Source: Xenorhabdus ehlersii | GTDB taxonomy: Bacteria > Pseudomonadota > Gammaproteobacteria > Enterobacterales > Enterobacteriaceae | Assembly (NCBI RefSeq): GCF_003610465.1 | Contig: NZ_RAQI01000005.1 | Coordinates: 1 to 64,000, forward strand | Length of the DNA stretch: 64,000 bases | Direction: 5' to 3' | In this document: piece after piece, positions 12,945 to 24,147 of the stretch | How positions within the stretch are numbered: the first letter of the stretch is position 1 | Layout: the number at the start of each line of letters is the position of its first letter | Notes under the pieces: model-generated | Seen by the model: only the letters and a program-made list of their open reading frames with translations | The model's database searches: none | What the model was told of the DNA's origin: nothing | Translations under genes and position numbers: made by a program

Positions 12945-14366
12945 GTGGATTATTTACCTTTATTTATTGAGCTTAAAGCCCGATCTGTACTGCTGGTTGG
13001 AGGCGGAGAAATCGCCTCTCGCAAAGCAGACTTATTACTTCGTACTGGTGCAGCGTTAACGGTTGTTGCTCCTAAGCTACATGCAGAACTGCAACAACGC
13101 CATCAAACAGGAGAATTTGAGTGGTTACAGGGAACGTTTAAAACAGAATATCTTGATGGTGTATTTTTAGTGATTGCCGCCACAGACGATCACAACCTAA
13201 ATCAACATATTTTTGCCGAAGCCAATAAGCGCGCTATCTTGACCAACGTTGTGGATAACCAACCGCTCTGTTCGGCCATTTTCCCATCAATTATTGATCG
13301 CTCCCCGATTATCGTGGCGATCTCATCGGCTGGAAAATCTCCGGTATTAACAAGATTATTGCGAGAAAAGCTGGAGTCTTTGCTTCCATTTAGCCTTGGT
13401 ACGATGGCAAATATTGCGGGGCGCTGGCGCGAACGCGTGAAACAGCGTCTTACTTCCATACGTCAACGGCGTCATTTTTGGGAAAAGGCGTTTAATGGGC
13501 GTTTTGCCACACTGATCGCCAATGGGCAATTACAACAAGCAGAAGAGCAACTTGAACTGCAGTTGGCACAAGATGATTCTCATTCTCAAGGAGAACTCGC
13601 GCTGGTAGGCGCTGGGCCAGGTGATCCAGGGTTATTGACTTTAAAAGGTTTGCAGGTGATTCAGCAGGCTGACGTCATTCTTTATGACCATTTAGTGAGT
13701 GCAGAAATTCTGGAATTAGTTCGCCGTGATGCAGACAAAATCTGTGTTGGAAAAAGGGCGGGTAATCACTCCGTGGCGCAGGAAGAAATCCATGCACTGA
13801 TCATCAAATTAGCGAATCAGGGGAAAAAAGTGGTTCGCTTAAAAGGGGGGGATCCCTTTATTTTTGGTCGTGGTGGAGAGGAGTTACAGATTGCAGCAGC
13901 AGCAGGGATTCCTTTTCAAGTCGTGCCCGGCATTACAGCAGCAGTGGGCGCTTCTGCTTACGCAGGTATCCCATTGACCCACAGAGAACACGCGCAAAGC
14001 GTCACCTTTATTACCGGACATTGCCGTGAAAATGGCAATGAATTGGATTGGCCAGCACTAGCGCGGGGCAATCAAACATTAGCCATTTATATGGGGATCA
14101 TGAAAGCAGCCTTGATCAGCCAAAAGCTGATTTCACACGGTCGGGATAGCAATACCCCCGTTGCCGTGATTGGTTGTGGCACTCGTCCAGAACAGCAAGT
14201 ATTGACCGGGACATTATCTGAATTGGAGCGATTGGCACAAGAAGCACCATCACCCGCCTTGCTGGTAATAGGAGAAGTGGCTCAACTCCACTATCAGATA
14301 GGATGGTTTGAAAGCAAAAATGCTGCTGATCAAGTAAATCGCCCTGCTGTGATTGATTTAGTATAA
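12945..14366 (+). CDS. cysG: Siroheme synthase CysG
   Basis: A 473-aa bifunctional enzyme. The N-terminal half (about 1-200) is the NAD-dependent precorrin-2 dehydrogenase and ferrochelatase ([26 protein letters not shown]). The C-terminal half is the SAM-dependent uroporphyrinogen-III methyltransferase ([35 protein letters not shown]). It makes the siroheme used by CysI. The start is GTG 12945 with AGGA upstream, matching the E. coli N-terminus MDHLP. Here it heads the cysD-cysN-cysC unit; in E. coli cysG is with nirBDC. Confidence 0.95.
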   Translation: MDYLPLFIELKARSVLLVGGGEIASRKADLLLRTGAALTVVAPKLHAELQQRHQTGEFEWLQGTFKTEYLDGVFLVIAATDDHNLNQHIFAEANKRAILTNVVDNQPLCSAIFPSIIDRSPIIVAISSAGKSPVLTRLLREKLESLLPFSLGTMANIAGRWRERVKQRLTSIRQRRHFWEKAFNGRFATLIANGQLQQAEEQLELQLAQDDSHSQGELALVGAGPGDPGLLTLKGLQVIQQADVILYDHLVSAEILELVRRDADKICVGKRAGNHSVAQEEIHALIIKLANQGKKVVRLKGGDPFIFGRGGEELQIAAAAGIPFQVVPGITAAVGASAYAGIPLTHREHAQSVTFITGHCRENGNELDWPALARGNQTLAIYMGIMKAALISQKLISHGRDSNTPVAVIGCGTRPEQQVLTGTLSELERLAQEAPSPALLVIGEVAQLHYQIGWFESKNAADQVNRPAVIDLV

Positions 14367-14376
14367 GGAGTGCCCA

Positions 14377-15285
14377 ATGGACGAAAAAAGACTGACACAC
14401 TTACAGCAACTTGAAGCTGAAAGTATCCATATTATTCGGGAAGTGGCTGCTGAATTTACCAACCCCGTCATGCTCTATTCGATTGGTAAAGATTCCTCTG
14501 TGATGCTACATCTTGCACGTAAAGCATTTTATCCGGGAAAACTGCCTTTCCCTTTATTGCACGTAGATACAGGCTGGAAATTTCAGGACATGTACGACTT
14601 CCGTGATCGCACAGCGGAAAAATATGGTTTTGAGTTACTGGTTTACCGCAATCCACAAGGAGAGGTGTTGGGAATTAATCCTTTTATTCATGGCAGTGCC
14701 AAACATACCGATATCATGAAAACAGAAGGATTGAAGCAAGCACTGGATAAATACGGCTTTGATGCAGCATTTGGCGGAGCGCGGCGTGATGAAGAAAAAT
14801 CGCGAGCCAAAGAACGAATTTACTCATTCCGTGACCGCTCCCATCGTTGGGACCCCAAAAACCAGCGTCCTGAACTTTGGCGCAACTATAACGGCCAGAT
14901 TAACAAAAGGGAAAGTATCCGCGTCTTCCCGTTATCCAATTGGACAGAATTGGATATCTGGCAATACATCTATTTGGAGCAGATCGATATCGTCCCCCTT
15001 TATTTTGCTAAATCTCGTCCGGTTGTTCAGCGTGAGGGAACATTAATTATGGTTGACGATGATCGAATCGACCTGAAAGCCGGGGAAGTCATTAGCCAGC
15101 GTAAAGTGCGCTTTAGGACACTTGGCTGCTGGCCGCTGACAGGAGCTGTGGAATCAGAAGCAGAAACGTTGCCGGAAATCATTGAAGAAATGCTGATATC
15201 GACCACTAGCGAACGGCAAGGGCGGCTGATTGACAGTGATCAGTCAGGTTCTATGGAGCTGAAAAAGCGCCAGGGTTATTTTTAA
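14377..15285 (+). CDS. cysD: Sulfate adenylyltransferase subunit 2 CysD
   Basis: A 302-aa catalytic subunit of ATP sulfurylase, which makes adenosine phosphosulfate from ATP and sulfate. The PP-loop ([11 protein letters not shown], residues 35-45) and [15 protein letters not shown] are diagnostic. Length equals the E. coli protein. It starts 10 nt after cysG with a good AAGGAG site and is followed by its GTPase partner cysN. Confidence 0.97.
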   Translation: MDEKRLTHLQQLEAESIHIIREVAAEFTNPVMLYSIGKDSSVMLHLARKAFYPGKLPFPLLHVDTGWKFQDMYDFRDRTAEKYGFELLVYRNPQGEVLGINPFIHGSAKHTDIMKTEGLKQALDKYGFDAAFGGARRDEEKSRAKERIYSFRDRSHRWDPKNQRPELWRNYNGQINKRESIRVFPLSNWTELDIWQYIYLEQIDIVPLYFAKSRPVVQREGTLIMVDDDRIDLKAGEVISQRKVRFRTLGCWPLTGAVESEAETLPEIIEEMLISTTSERQGRLIDSDQSGSMELKKRQGYF

Positions 15286-15296
15286 GGAGTCCAGAT

Positions 15297-16739
15297 ATGC
15301 CAGCACTTGCATATAATGAAACTATTGCTAGTCAGATCAAGCAACAAGGCGGAGTTGAAGCCTATCTTCGGACGCAGCAGGAAAAAGGATTACTGCGCTT
15401 TTTAACCTGCGGTAGCGTGGATGATGGCAAAAGTACCCTAATTGGACGTTTGCTGCATGACACCCGTCAAATTTATGAGGATCAACTTGCAACTTTACAA
15501 AGCGATAGTAAGCGAATAGGGACTCAGGGAGAAAAGCTCGATCTGGCTTTATTAGTTGATGGATTAGCGGCTGAACGGGAACAGGGTATCACCATTGACG
15601 TCGCATATCGTTATTTCTCCACGGAAAAGCGTAAATTCATCATTGCGGACACACCAGGGCATGAACAATATACCCGCAATATGGCGACAGGCGCTTCAAC
15701 CAGTAATCTTTCCATTTTATTGATCGATGCACGCAAAGGTGTTCAGGAACAGACTCGCCGCCACAGTTTTATCAGTACCTTGCTGGGTATTCGTCACTTG
15801 GTGGTGGCAGTCAATAAAATGGATTTGGTTGGATATCAGCAAGAGCTATTTGAACAGATCAAGCAAGATTATTTGAATTTCGCAGCACAATTACCTACTG
15901 ACCTAAACATCTATTTCGTCCCCATTTCGGCGTTGGAAGGGGATAACATTGTTACCCGCAGTGCAAAAATGGTATGGCACAGGGGAGAAACGCTACTGGA
16001 TATCCTGGAATCCGTGGACGTAAAAACAAAAGCGACGGAGCAACCCTTGCGTTTCCCCGTACAGTATGTCAACCGCCCTGATCTTGATTTTCGTGGATAT
16101 AGCGGCACATTGTCATCGGGGATTTTATGGCAAGGCCAGCAAATAAAAGTTATGCCGTCTGGTGTGATTTCTACAGTGGAAAGAATTGTCACTTTTAATG
16201 GCGATCTCACATTTGCCGTACCCGGAGAGGCTATTACCGTCGTATTAAAAGATGAAATAGATATTAGCCGTGGTGATTTATTGATTGCTGTTGAAGATCA
16301 AATGAGCGCGACCCGCCACGCTTTGGTTGATGTCGTCTGGATGTCAGAACAGCCACTGATTCAAGGGCAAAGTTTGGATATCAAAGTCGCGGGCAAAAAA
16401 AGCCGTGGTAAAGTCGATAATGTTCAATATCAAGTGGATATTAACAACCTGACACAGAAAGTCGCGGTTGAGTTACCCCTCAATGCCATTGGGCGGGTGG
16501 AATTTTCATTTGATGAACCTTTATTGCTCGACAGTTACGCGCAAAATGCAGATACCGGTGGCATTATCCTAATTGATCGTCTAACCAATGTTACCGTAGG
16601 CGCGGGATTGGTGCGTGAAATCCAGGCAGATGTTTATGAAGAGCCTAAAGGATACAGTGAGTTTGAACTGGAACTTAACCAATTAGTTCGTCGCCACTTC
16701 CCACACTGGGGAGTACGTGATCTATTGGGAGGAAAATAA
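15297..16739 (+). CDS. cysN: Sulfate adenylyltransferase subunit 1 CysN (GTPase)
   Basis: A 480-aa regulatory GTPase that couples GTP hydrolysis to APS synthesis by CysD. It has an EF-Tu-like G domain with G1 GSVDDGKST (39-47), G3 DTPGHEQY and G4 NKMDLV, followed by two beta-barrel domains. It is not fused to CysC, which is a separate gene immediately after its stop. Confidence 0.97.
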   Translation: MPALAYNETIASQIKQQGGVEAYLRTQQEKGLLRFLTCGSVDDGKSTLIGRLLHDTRQIYEDQLATLQSDSKRIGTQGEKLDLALLVDGLAAEREQGITIDVAYRYFSTEKRKFIIADTPGHEQYTRNMATGASTSNLSILLIDARKGVQEQTRRHSFISTLLGIRHLVVAVNKMDLVGYQQELFEQIKQDYLNFAAQLPTDLNIYFVPISALEGDNIVTRSAKMVWHRGETLLDILESVDVKTKATEQPLRFPVQYVNRPDLDFRGYSGTLSSGILWQGQQIKVMPSGVISTVERIVTFNGDLTFAVPGEAITVVLKDEIDISRGDLLIAVEDQMSATRHALVDVVWMSEQPLIQGQSLDIKVAGKKSRGKVDNVQYQVDINNLTQKVAVELPLNAIGRVEFSFDEPLLLDSYAQNADTGGIILIDRLTNVTVGAGLVREIQADVYEEPKGYSEFELELNQLVRRHFPHWGVRDLLGGK

Positions 16740-17339
16740 GTGGCTCAGGATAATATCGTCTGGCATTCACATGTTTTGGATAGGGCACAGCGGGAAAGCG
16801 CAAATGGACATCCTGCACGGGTGATTTGGTTCACAGGATTGTCTGGCTCAGGAAAATCCACTCTTGCAGGGGCATTGGAGCAGGCATTGTTTGCACAGGG
16901 TATCAAAACATACTTACTGGATGGCGATAATGTGCGTTATGGCCTGTGCAGTGATTTGGGCTTTTCTGAAATAGATCGGCAGGAAAATATCCGACGAGTC
17001 GGTGAAGTCGCAAAATTGATGGTTGATGCGGGGTTAATTGTCCTGACAGCATTTATTTCTCCCCATAAAGCAGAACGGCAAAAAATACGTGAACTAATGG
17101 AAGAGGGACGATTTATTGAAGTGTATGTCGATACACCACTGGAGGTATGTGAGGCCCGTGATCCCAAGGGACTATATAAAAAAGCACGAGCGGGAGAATT
17201 GCGCAATTTCACCGGAATTGATGCTGCCTATGAAGCTCCCGAACAGCCAGAAGTCTATTTAGATGGTTCACAGTCTGTAGAATCTTTGATTGAAAAACTG
17301 CTTTTTGCCCTGAAAAACGACGATATCCTGCCAATTTAA
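16740..17339 (+). CDS. cysC: Adenylylsulfate kinase CysC
   Basis: A 199-aa kinase that phosphorylates APS to PAPS, the substrate of CysH. The Walker A is GLSGSGKS (33-40), [10 protein letters not shown] is the APS-binding region, and FISPHKAER holds the serine that becomes phosphorylated. The GTG start at 16740 directly abuts the cysN stop, with GGGAGGAAAA upstream. It is the last gene of the cysGDNC unit. Confidence 0.96.
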   Translation: MAQDNIVWHSHVLDRAQRESANGHPARVIWFTGLSGSGKSTLAGALEQALFAQGIKTYLLDGDNVRYGLCSDLGFSEIDRQENIRRVGEVAKLMVDAGLIVLTAFISPHKAERQKIRELMEEGRFIEVYVDTPLEVCEARDPKGLYKKARAGELRNFTGIDAAYEAPEQPEVYLDGSQSVESLIEKLLFALKNDDILPI

Positions 17340-17363
17340 CGACCAAACCCAACAAACTGTCAT

Positions 17364-17400
17364 GAAACACATTATTATTGTTAGTGAAATAATGTGTTTC
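17364..17400 (+). repeat. Perfect 13-bp inverted repeat after cysC
   Basis: GAAACACATTATT and its exact complement AATAATGTGTTTC are separated by 11 nt, 25 nt after the cysC stop. No clean T run follows, so it may act as an mRNA 3'-end stabiliser or a weak terminator. The rest of the 211-bp gap to ftsB is T/G-rich with no gene. Confidence 0.7.
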
Positions 17401-17550
17401 TACACTCATTTAATGCAATGCATTTCTATTATGTCGTGCAATCCTGTTTTGCAAGTGGTTTTTTGCGAATGGTTTTGTAAATGGTTTTGTGAGAGTCAGT
17501 GGCGTCATGCTTTCAGTTGTGGGATGATTAGCGGGTTTTCAGGGGGGGAG

Positions 17551-17844
17551 ATGGGCAAACTAACGCTACTATTATTGGTTCTTCTGGGTTGGTTACAGTA
17601 TTCGCTGTGGTTTGGCAAAAACGGCATTCACGATTATATGCGGGTCAAAGCCGAAGTTGATAAACAAGAGGTTGATAACCTAAAACTAAAAGCACGTAAC
17701 GACCAGTTGTTTGCTGAAATCAAGGATCTTAAAGGGGGGCAGGAAGCGATTGAAGAACGCGCTCGTAATGAATTGGGCATGATTAAACCGGGAGAGTCTT
17801 TTTATCGTATGGTGCCTGATACCTCAAAGCATAATGCGCAATAA
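17551..17844 (+). CDS. ftsB: Cell division protein FtsB
   Basis: A 97-aa bitopic membrane protein that joins FtsL and FtsQ in the divisome. One N-terminal membrane segment ([17 protein letters not shown]) is followed by a periplasmic coiled coil (about 25-70) and the conserved [17 protein letters not shown] 17551 is preceded by AGGGGGGGAG and matches the family start. Upstream in-frame codons are not conserved. It is followed by ispD as in E. coli. Confidence 0.95.
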   Translation: MGKLTLLLLVLLGWLQYSLWFGKNGIHDYMRVKAEVDKQEVDNLKLKARNDQLFAEIKDLKGGQEAIEERARNELGMIKPGESFYRMVPDTSKHNAQ

Positions 17845-17876
17845 CCTTTAAATCAAAACAGTAAATAATAATCGAA

Positions 17877-18671
17877 ATGAATAAGTCACAACTTCATTCC
17901 CCTGCTGGTGTTTCTCTTACTGAAATTATCGCCTTGATCCCTGCTGCGGGTATCGGTAGCAGGATGAAATCCGAGTGCCCAAAACAGTATCTGAAAGTTG
18001 CCGGAAAAACGATTCTTGAACATACCTTGGCAGCACTGTTTGAGCATCCTCGTATACAACGCGTTATTATTGCGCTGAATCCAGCTGATACACAATTTGC
18101 GCAATTGCCTATCGCTTCTGATCCAAGAATTACGACAGTTATTGGCGGTGAAGAGCGAGCTGATTCGGTTCTGGCTGGGTTAGATTATCTGGCTGGTTTG
18201 CCTACAGACAGGACAATCTGGGTTTTGGTGCATGATGCAGCCCGTCCTTGTCTTCATAGAAATGATCTCGATAGCCTGTTGCGGATTATTGATCACAATG
18301 TAGGATCTCCTGACATATGCGGTGGATTGTTGGCATCACCGGTGAGGGATACGATGAAACGCATGGTATCGCTGCCAGTAGCAGAGTCATCCACAATTAA
18401 CCACACATTGATTGCTCATACCGTTGACCGTAACGGACTGTGGCATGCTTTGACTCCACAATTATTCCCTTTGCAGTTATTGCGTGACTGTTTGATCAAG
18501 GCACTTGCAGATCAAGCCTGTATCACCGATGAATCTTCGGCACTTGAGCACTGTGGTTATCGTCCCATGCTGATCAATGGACGGGCGGACAATATAAAAG
18601 TAACCCAACCTGAAGATTTGGCATTGGCTGAATTTTACCTATCCCAAAAAGCTAAGGAATCTATCGTATGA
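17877..18671 (+). CDS. ispD: 2-C-methyl-D-erythritol 4-phosphate cytidylyltransferase IspD
   Basis: A 264-aa enzyme of the non-mevalonate isoprenoid pathway that transfers CMP to MEP. The nucleotide-binding [10 protein letters not shown] and [14 protein letters not shown], and the C-terminal [14 protein letters not shown] are present. It is longer than E. coli IspD (236 aa): it has about 16 extra N-terminal residues and an insertion ([15 protein letters not shown]) after PVRDTMKRM. It overlaps ispF by 4 nt (ATGA). Confidence 0.95.
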   Translation: MNKSQLHSPAGVSLTEIIALIPAAGIGSRMKSECPKQYLKVAGKTILEHTLAALFEHPRIQRVIIALNPADTQFAQLPIASDPRITTVIGGEERADSVLAGLDYLAGLPTDRTIWVLVHDAARPCLHRNDLDSLLRIIDHNVGSPDICGGLLASPVRDTMKRMVSLPVAESSTINHTLIAHTVDRNGLWHALTPQLFPLQLLRDCLIKALADQACITDESSALEHCGYRPMLINGRADNIKVTQPEDLALAEFYLSQKAKESIV

Positions 18672-19141
18672 GAATTGGACATGGTTTTGATGTGCATAAA
18701 TTTGGCGGAGAAGGGCCATTGATCATTGGCGGTGTCCGCATTCCTTATGAACAAGGATTAATTGCCCATTCAGATGGTGATGTCGCCTTGCACGCTGCTA
18801 CAGACGCCCTATTGGGAGCGGCAGCATTGGGAGATATTGGCAAATTATTTCCCGATACCGATCCTGCCTTCAAGGGCGCAGATAGCCGTGAACTACTGAA
18901 AGAAGCCTACCGCCGTATCCGTGCAAAGGGCTATCGGTTAGGAAACTTGGATATCACCATTATCGCACAGGCGCCGAAAATGTTGCCGCATATTCCTCAG
19001 ATGCGGGTTAACCTGGCGGAAGATCTTGAATGCCATATAGATGATATTAACGTTAAAGCGACAACAACAGAAAAACTGGGGTTTGTTGGTCGTAAAGAAG
19101 GTATTGCCTGCGAAGCGGTTGCTTTGTTGGTAAAAGAATAA
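18668..19141 (+). CDS. ispF: 2-C-methyl-D-erythritol 2,4-cyclodiphosphate synthase IspF
   Basis: A 157-aa homotrimeric zinc enzyme that forms the cyclic diphosphate after IspD and IspE. Metal ligands D8, H10 and H42 are present ([18 protein letters not shown]), as is the [11 protein letters not shown] substrate loop. Translation is probably coupled to ispD by the 4-nt overlap. Confidence 0.97.
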   Translation: MRIGHGFDVHKFGGEGPLIIGGVRIPYEQGLIAHSDGDVALHAATDALLGAAALGDIGKLFPDTDPAFKGADSRELLKEAYRRIRAKGYRLGNLDITIIAQAPKMLPHIPQMRVNLAEDLECHIDDINVKATTTEKLGFVGRKEGIACEAVALLVKE

Positions 19142-19160
19142 GCGGGTAAAAGAAATAAGT

Positions 19161-20207
19161 ATGATATTGAGTGAATTACATTGGCTTTATGGTCGACCGG
19201 AAGCGACCGGTATTGTTAAAGCCACACCAGAAGATTTTATTGTTCGCGAAGATTTGGGATTTTCTCCTGATGGAGAAGGCGAGCACTTAATGGTACATAT
19301 CCGTAAAACAGGATGTAACACCCAATTTGTCGCGGATCATCTTGCCCGTTTTGCCAAAATACCGGCTCGCTCTGTCAGCTATGCGGGGTTGAAAGATCGC
19401 AACGCAGTGACGGAACAGTGGTTCTGCTTACACTTACCGGGGAAACAAGATCCGGATTTAGCGGCATTTCAACTTGAAGGTTGTGAAGTGCTGGCAACTT
19501 CCCGCCAGAAACGCAAACTACGGATTGGCGCATTGAAAGGCAATGATTTCATTCTGGTATTAAGAGACATTTCTGACCGGCAATCGGTGGAAAAACGCTT
19601 GCAGCAGATAGCGCAAACCGGCGTTCCAAATTACTTTGGTGAACAGCGTTTCGGGCGGGATGGACAAAATTTAGTTCAGGCTCAACGCTGGGCAGCTAAT
19701 GAAATCCATGTCAAAGAACGTAACCGCCGCAGTTTTTATCTTTCTGCTTGTCGCAGCGCGATGTTTAATGCCATTGCCAGCCGACGTATTGTCCAAGGTA
19801 AACATCAAAAGGTAAAAAATGGCGATGCATTACAATTAACAGGGCGTAGTAGCTGGTTTGTCGCTGATGAATCTGAATTGTCGGTATTGCAGCAGCGAGT
19901 TATGGGTGGAGAATTACAGATAACGGCTCCTTTACCGGGTGACAAGGCATTAGGGACGCAGTATCAGGCCCTGGATTTCGAACAACAATGTTTATTGGAT
20001 TACGAAGCGCTTTGGGCATTAGTCAAACGTGAGCGTGTGGAGAGCGCCCGTCGGGCAATATTGGTGAAACCACTTAACCTGTGTTGGGAATGGCAAGATG
20101 ACCAAATTGTCACTCTGCATTTCTCTTTGCCATCTGGTAGCTTTGCAACCAGTGTCGTTAGAGAACTGATCAATCAGGATCTCGACTCTTCCCTTGATGT
20201 GGCTTGA
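19161..20207 (+). CDS. truD: tRNA pseudouridine(13) synthase TruD
   Basis: A 348-aa enzyme that makes pseudouridine 13 in tRNA-Glu. The catalytic D79 sits in [15 protein letters not shown], and [14 protein letters not shown] is the second conserved motif. Length matches E. coli (349 aa). In E. coli truD runs directly into surE; here 108 bp separate them, leaving room for a separate promoter. Confidence 0.96.
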   Translation: MILSELHWLYGRPEATGIVKATPEDFIVREDLGFSPDGEGEHLMVHIRKTGCNTQFVADHLARFAKIPARSVSYAGLKDRNAVTEQWFCLHLPGKQDPDLAAFQLEGCEVLATSRQKRKLRIGALKGNDFILVLRDISDRQSVEKRLQQIAQTGVPNYFGEQRFGRDGQNLVQAQRWAANEIHVKERNRRSFYLSACRSAMFNAIASRRIVQGKHQKVKNGDALQLTGRSSWFVADESELSVLQQRVMGGELQITAPLPGDKALGTQYQALDFEQQCLLDYEALWALVKRERVESARRAILVKPLNLCWEWQDDQIVTLHFSLPSGSFATSVVRELINQDLDSSLDVA

Positions 20208-20315
20208 ATGCAAAGCACTCTACAAAACTGTTAACGTCATGCTAAGATCAAACACACACAGGGTAATTTACATTATTAACCTATTTATTTTTAGTTAAAT
20301 CAATGAGATATATCA

Positions 20316-21080
20316 ATGCTGCGGATATTGCTGAGTAACGATGATGGTGTCACCGCACCGGGAATTCAAACCTTAGCGGCTACATTGCGGAAACACTATC
20401 ATGTTCAGGTAGTTGCACCTGACCGTAACCGTAGTGGTGCGTCGAATGCCTTAACGCTGGATCGCCCTTTGCGTATTAACACACTGAACAATGGTGATAT
20501 TTCTGTTCAGGAAGGTACACCGACGGATTGTGTCTATTTGGGCGTAAATAATTTGGTGCGCCCTCGTCCTGACATTGTCGTTTCTGGTATCAACTGTGGT
20601 CCTAACCTTGGTGATGACGTGATTTACTCTGGCACGGTCGCGGCTGCAATGGAAGGACGTCACTTAGGCTTACCCGCATTGGCGGTATCACTCAATGGTG
20701 ACCAACATTACGAAACAGCGGCAGAAGTGACCGTGCGTTTATTAGCTTTGCTGCAAAAAACCCCATTGAGAGCGGGCAATATTTTGAATGTTAATGTACC
20801 TGATATTCCCATTGAACAAATCAAGGGGTTTCGGGTGACGCGATGCGGTCGCCGTAGTGCGGCTGAGCAGGTTTATGCGATGGAAGATCCCAAAGGCAAT
20901 ATGCTCTATTGGCTAGGCCCTCCGGGAGAAAAAAGTGATTTTGGGCCTGAAACAGATTTTGCGGCGGTAGAAGAAGGATTTGTCTCCATTACCCCTTTGC
21001 AAGTGGACTTAACAGCTTATAAAGCCCAGGAGCTGATAAGTGATTGGTTGACAAAAGTCGGGGATATTGGGGAATGTTAA
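20316..21080 (+). CDS. surE: 5'/3'-nucleotidase SurE
   Basis: A 254-aa metal-dependent nucleoside monophosphatase, also active on short polyphosphate, linked to stationary-phase survival. The N-terminal [13 protein letters not shown] carries the metal-binding D9 and D10, with NRSGASN and [10 protein letters not shown] following. It overlaps pcm by 7 nt, the usual arrangement. Confidence 0.97.
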   Translation: MLRILLSNDDGVTAPGIQTLAATLRKHYHVQVVAPDRNRSGASNALTLDRPLRINTLNNGDISVQEGTPTDCVYLGVNNLVRPRPDIVVSGINCGPNLGDDVIYSGTVAAAMEGRHLGLPALAVSLNGDQHYETAAEVTVRLLALLQKTPLRAGNILNVNVPDIPIEQIKGFRVTRCGRRSAAEQVYAMEDPKGNMLYWLGPPGEKSDFGPETDFAAVEEGFVSITPLQVDLTAYKAQELISDWLTKVGDIGEC

Positions 21081-21700
21081 ACCGATCAATGAAAAATTTG
21101 CTGGCGCAACTGCGTCAGCAAGGAATTCACAATGAGCCCCTGTTGGCGGTTATTGGCAAAGTACCTCGAGAATGTTTTGTTGATGAAGCTCTCGCCCATA
21201 AGGCATATGAAAATACCGCACTGCCTATTGGTCATGGGCAAACGATATCCCAACCTTATATTGTTGCTCGCATGACTGAGTTGCTGAATTTAACCCCGGC
21301 ATCCAGTGTATTGGAAATTGGAACAGGCTCAGGTTATCAAACAGCAATACTTGCCCACTTAGCCAAACGCGTTTTCTCCGTGGAGCGGATTAAAGGATTG
21401 CAGTGGCAGGCTAAGCGCAGATTGAAGCAACTCGACCTACATAATATCTCAACCCGCCACGGTGATGGCTGGGATGGATGGTCATCAAAAGGACCCTTTG
21501 ACGCTATTATTGTCACAGCCGCACCACCAGAAATTCCGCAGGCATTACTCCATCAACTTGCCGATGGAGGCGTGATGGTTTTACCTGTCGGCGAGCGTAC
21601 TCAGTTACTGAAAGTAGTACATCGTTATGGGAATGATTTCCATGGCGACGTTATTGAACCTGTCCGTTTTGTACCCCTAATTCAAGGCGAGCTAACATAA
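21074..21700 (+). CDS. pcm: Protein-L-isoaspartate O-methyltransferase Pcm
   Basis: A 208-aa SAM-dependent enzyme that repairs isoaspartyl residues in aged proteins. The SAM motif is [14 protein letters not shown], with [14 protein letters not shown] and [14 protein letters not shown] further on. ATG 21074 lies inside the end of surE and gives the E. coli length. It belongs to the surE-pcm-nlpD-rpoS cluster. Confidence 0.97.
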   Translation: MLNRSMKNLLAQLRQQGIHNEPLLAVIGKVPRECFVDEALAHKAYENTALPIGHGQTISQPYIVARMTELLNLTPASSVLEIGTGSGYQTAILAHLAKRVFSVERIKGLQWQAKRRLKQLDLHNISTRHGDGWDGWSSKGPFDAIIVTAAPPEIPQALLHQLADGGVMVLPVGERTQLLKVVHRYGNDFHGDVIEPVRFVPLIQGELT

Positions 21701-21851
21701 TCAGCTAATTTATTTGAGGGGGGGAGTTTCAAATTAGCTGTTATTTTTTCTGAAATTAAGCAAAATGTTTCGCTTTAAATCTTCCGTAATTCTAAATTTT
21801 TATAAATTATTATTATTTTCACTTATATTTGCCTTTATGGGGGAATAAAGT

Positions 21852-22841
21852 ATGAATCTAGAAAAACCAGTGAAAAAAATAAAGTGGATAATCGCCAGTA
21901 CTGTTATGGGCGTTGTATTGATAGGTTGCAGTAATACACCAAATCGTCCAGCCCCAATTGTGAATATCGACACAAATCGTGTTTCAGATAATCATGCTAT
22001 TAAAAATCGCCAGCTAGTGAATAATGCTGCCAATGGCAGTTCATCTCAAGGGCGAATTATTTATCGCCGTAACTACGAAAGTATTCCCAAAGGAAGCTAT
22101 AACGGAAGCACTTATACGGTTAAACATGGCGATACTTTGTTTTATATAGCCTGGATTACAGGCAGTGATTTCCGTGATCTGGCTCTCAGAAATAATATTT
22201 CAGAGCCTTATAGCTTAAATGTTGGTCAGGTCCTGAGAATAGGTAATTCAACCTCCAAAAATGGTGTATTAATAGCATCAAATAGTACTGAATCAAAAAT
22301 TAGTCAGGTTGATTTTCAAAAAATTAATGCGTATCCTGCAAATATTGATAGACCAAGGTCAGGAAAAATGTTGCCAAAGGCAACCATTTCTGATGACGAT
22401 AATTCTGTCCCAAAAGTATCTATAGCAACAGATACAGGGGTAAATAATGCTATTAATGGTGCTGATACTATTAATAGTTGGAGATGGCCGGCAGAAGGAA
22501 AAATTCTTGAAGGCTTCTCTGATTCTCAAGGAGGAAATAAGGGTATTGATATTGCGGGGAGTCGTGGCCAACCCGTATTTGCTACAGCCCGTGGAAAAGT
22601 GGTTTATGCCGGAAATGCATTACGTGGCTATGGAAATCTAATAATAATAAAACATAACGATGACTACCTAAGTGCTTATGCGCACAATGACACCATGTTG
22701 GTTCGTGAGCAACAGGATGTTCAAGCGGGGCAAAAAATTGCCACGATGGGTAGCACCGGAACAAGTTCAGTAAGATTACATTTTGAAATTCGCTATAAGG
22801 GAAAATCCGTAAACCCGCTGCGTTATCTTACGCAGCGATAA
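21852..22841 (+). CDS. nlpD: Murein hydrolase activator NlpD (lipoprotein)
   Basis: A 329-aa outer-membrane lipoprotein that activates the amidase AmiC during daughter-cell separation. The lipobox LIGC is at about residue 26, a LysM domain (YTVKHGDTLFYIA to VGQVLRIG) spans about 87-130, and an M23 peptidase-like domain is C-terminal (NKGIDIAG, RLHFEIRYKG). The usual metal-binding His positions of active M23 enzymes are replaced (KGIDIA), as in other NlpD proteins, so it is an activator and not an enzyme. It is about 50 aa shorter than E. coli NlpD. The main rpoS promoter usually lies within this gene. Confidence 0.95.
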   Translation: MNLEKPVKKIKWIIASTVMGVVLIGCSNTPNRPAPIVNIDTNRVSDNHAIKNRQLVNNAANGSSSQGRIIYRRNYESIPKGSYNGSTYTVKHGDTLFYIAWITGSDFRDLALRNNISEPYSLNVGQVLRIGNSTSKNGVLIASNSTESKISQVDFQKINAYPANIDRPRSGKMLPKATISDDDNSVPKVSIATDTGVNNAINGADTINSWRWPAEGKILEGFSDSQGGNKGIDIAGSRGQPVFATARGKVVYAGNALRGYGNLIIIKHNDDYLSAYAHNDTMLVREQQDVQAGQKIATMGSTGTSSVRLHFEIRYKGKSVNPLRYLTQR

Positions 22842-22895
22842 ACCGGGGCAGGGATCTGAAATTCCTGCCCGCATTATCATGGGTAGGAGCAGCTG

Positions 22896-23891
22896 ATGAG
22901 CCAAAGTACGCTTAAAGTTAATGAGTTGTATGATGATGCGAATTTAGACGAAAATAGCATGGAAGCTGATGACTTTGATGAAGCGTTGCTGAAAGATGAG
23001 GATGATATAACTGGTCTTGATGAAGATTTGGATTTGTTGCAAGGAGTAAACCAACGGGTTCTTGATGCAACACAGCTTTATCTTGGAGAGATTGGTTTCT
23101 CACCTCTGCTGACAGCAGAGGAAGAGGTTCTTTTCGCCAGACGAGCACTACGAGGGGATGTTGCTGCACGCCAACGCATGATTGAAAGTAACTTGCGATT
23201 GGTTGTAAAAATATCCCGCCGATATAGCAATCGTGGATTAGCACTGCTAGATCTGATTGAAGAAGGTAACCTTGGGCTTATTCGTGCAGTGGAAAAATTT
23301 GATCCTGAAAGGGGTTTTCGTTTTTCCACTTATGCGACATGGTGGATCCGTCAAACCATTGAACGTGCCATTATGAATCAAACTCGCACAATTCGCTTGC
23401 CTATTCATATAGTCAAAGAATTGAATGTCTATTTACGTACTGCAAGAGAACTGGCACATAAATTGGATCATGAACCGAGTATCGAAGAAATTGCGGAAAA
23501 ACTGGATAAACCGGTTGAAGACGTAAGTCGTATGATGCGGCTGAACGAACGCATTACTTCTGTCGATACACCGATTAGTGGTGATTCAGATAAGGCATTA
23601 TTGGATATTTTATCTGATGAAAATGATTCAGGGCCAGAAACAACTATTCAAGATGATGATATGAAACAGAGTATCGTGAAATGGTTGTTTGAACTGAACG
23701 CAAAACAGCGTGAAGTTTTGGCCCGTCGTTTCGGTTTGCTTGGATACGAAGCAGAAACATTGGAAGATGTTGGGCGAGAAATTGGTTTAACAAGAGAGAG
23801 AGTTCGTCAGATTCAAGTTGAGGGATTGCGCCGTCTTAGAGACATATTGCATACCCAAGGTTTGAATATAGAATCATTATTCCGTACTTAA
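22896..23891 (+). CDS. rpoS: RNA polymerase sigma factor RpoS
   Basis: The 331-aa stationary-phase sigma factor (E. coli 330 aa). Region 1.2 ([11 protein letters not shown]), region 2 ([36 protein letters not shown]), region 3 and the region 4.2 helix-turn-helix ([19 protein letters not shown]) are complete, so it is intact. Only 54 nt separate it from nlpD. Confidence 0.98.
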   Translation: MSQSTLKVNELYDDANLDENSMEADDFDEALLKDEDDITGLDEDLDLLQGVNQRVLDATQLYLGEIGFSPLLTAEEEVLFARRALRGDVAARQRMIESNLRLVVKISRRYSNRGLALLDLIEEGNLGLIRAVEKFDPERGFRFSTYATWWIRQTIERAIMNQTRTIRLPIHIVKELNVYLRTARELAHKLDHEPSIEEIAEKLDKPVEDVSRMMRLNERITSVDTPISGDSDKALLDILSDENDSGPETTIQDDDMKQSIVKWLFELNAKQREVLARRFGLLGYEAETLEDVGREIGLTRERVRQIQVEGLRRLRDILHTQGLNIESLFRT

Positions 23892-23910
23892 TTCTTTATT
23901 CCTGAGAACG

Positions 23911-24050
23911 TATACCTAAGAAATTTCAAATTGCAGTGTTAGTGGAAAGTAGATGAATTTCCAGAAACAAAGATAATTAGAAAACTTGGTGATGGCAAGA
24001 GTAGAAGTAAGTCCAAAAGTGACAATTGAAAAGATAAAGATAAAGGTATA
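23911..24050. repeat. Possible MITE-like element after rpoS
   Basis: A 140-bp non-coding stretch begins TATACCTAAG and ends AAAGGTATA. Its ends form an imperfect inverted repeat (TATACCT, then TTTCAA-TTG inside both ends). The left end resembles the IS630-type terminus at 3164 (TATACC, then TTGCAG against GATGCAG), so it may be a decayed non-autonomous relative. A single copy is seen in this window. Confidence 0.3.
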
Positions 24051-24071
24051 GAGAAGATAGGCGGTAATCCT

Positions 24072-24098
24072 AAGGTGGGCTAAATAAGCCCACCTTTT
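24072..24098. terminator. Terminator between convergent rpoS and miaE
   Basis: A 10-bp perfect stem, AAGGTGGGCT with AGCCCACCTT, and a 5-nt loop, followed by T residues on the plus strand and preceded by A residues, so it may act in both directions. Confidence 0.8.
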
Positions 24099-24147
24099 AT
24101 TTACTCATTTATATTTTCATTACCATTTGGTGTGACATTTATCAATT

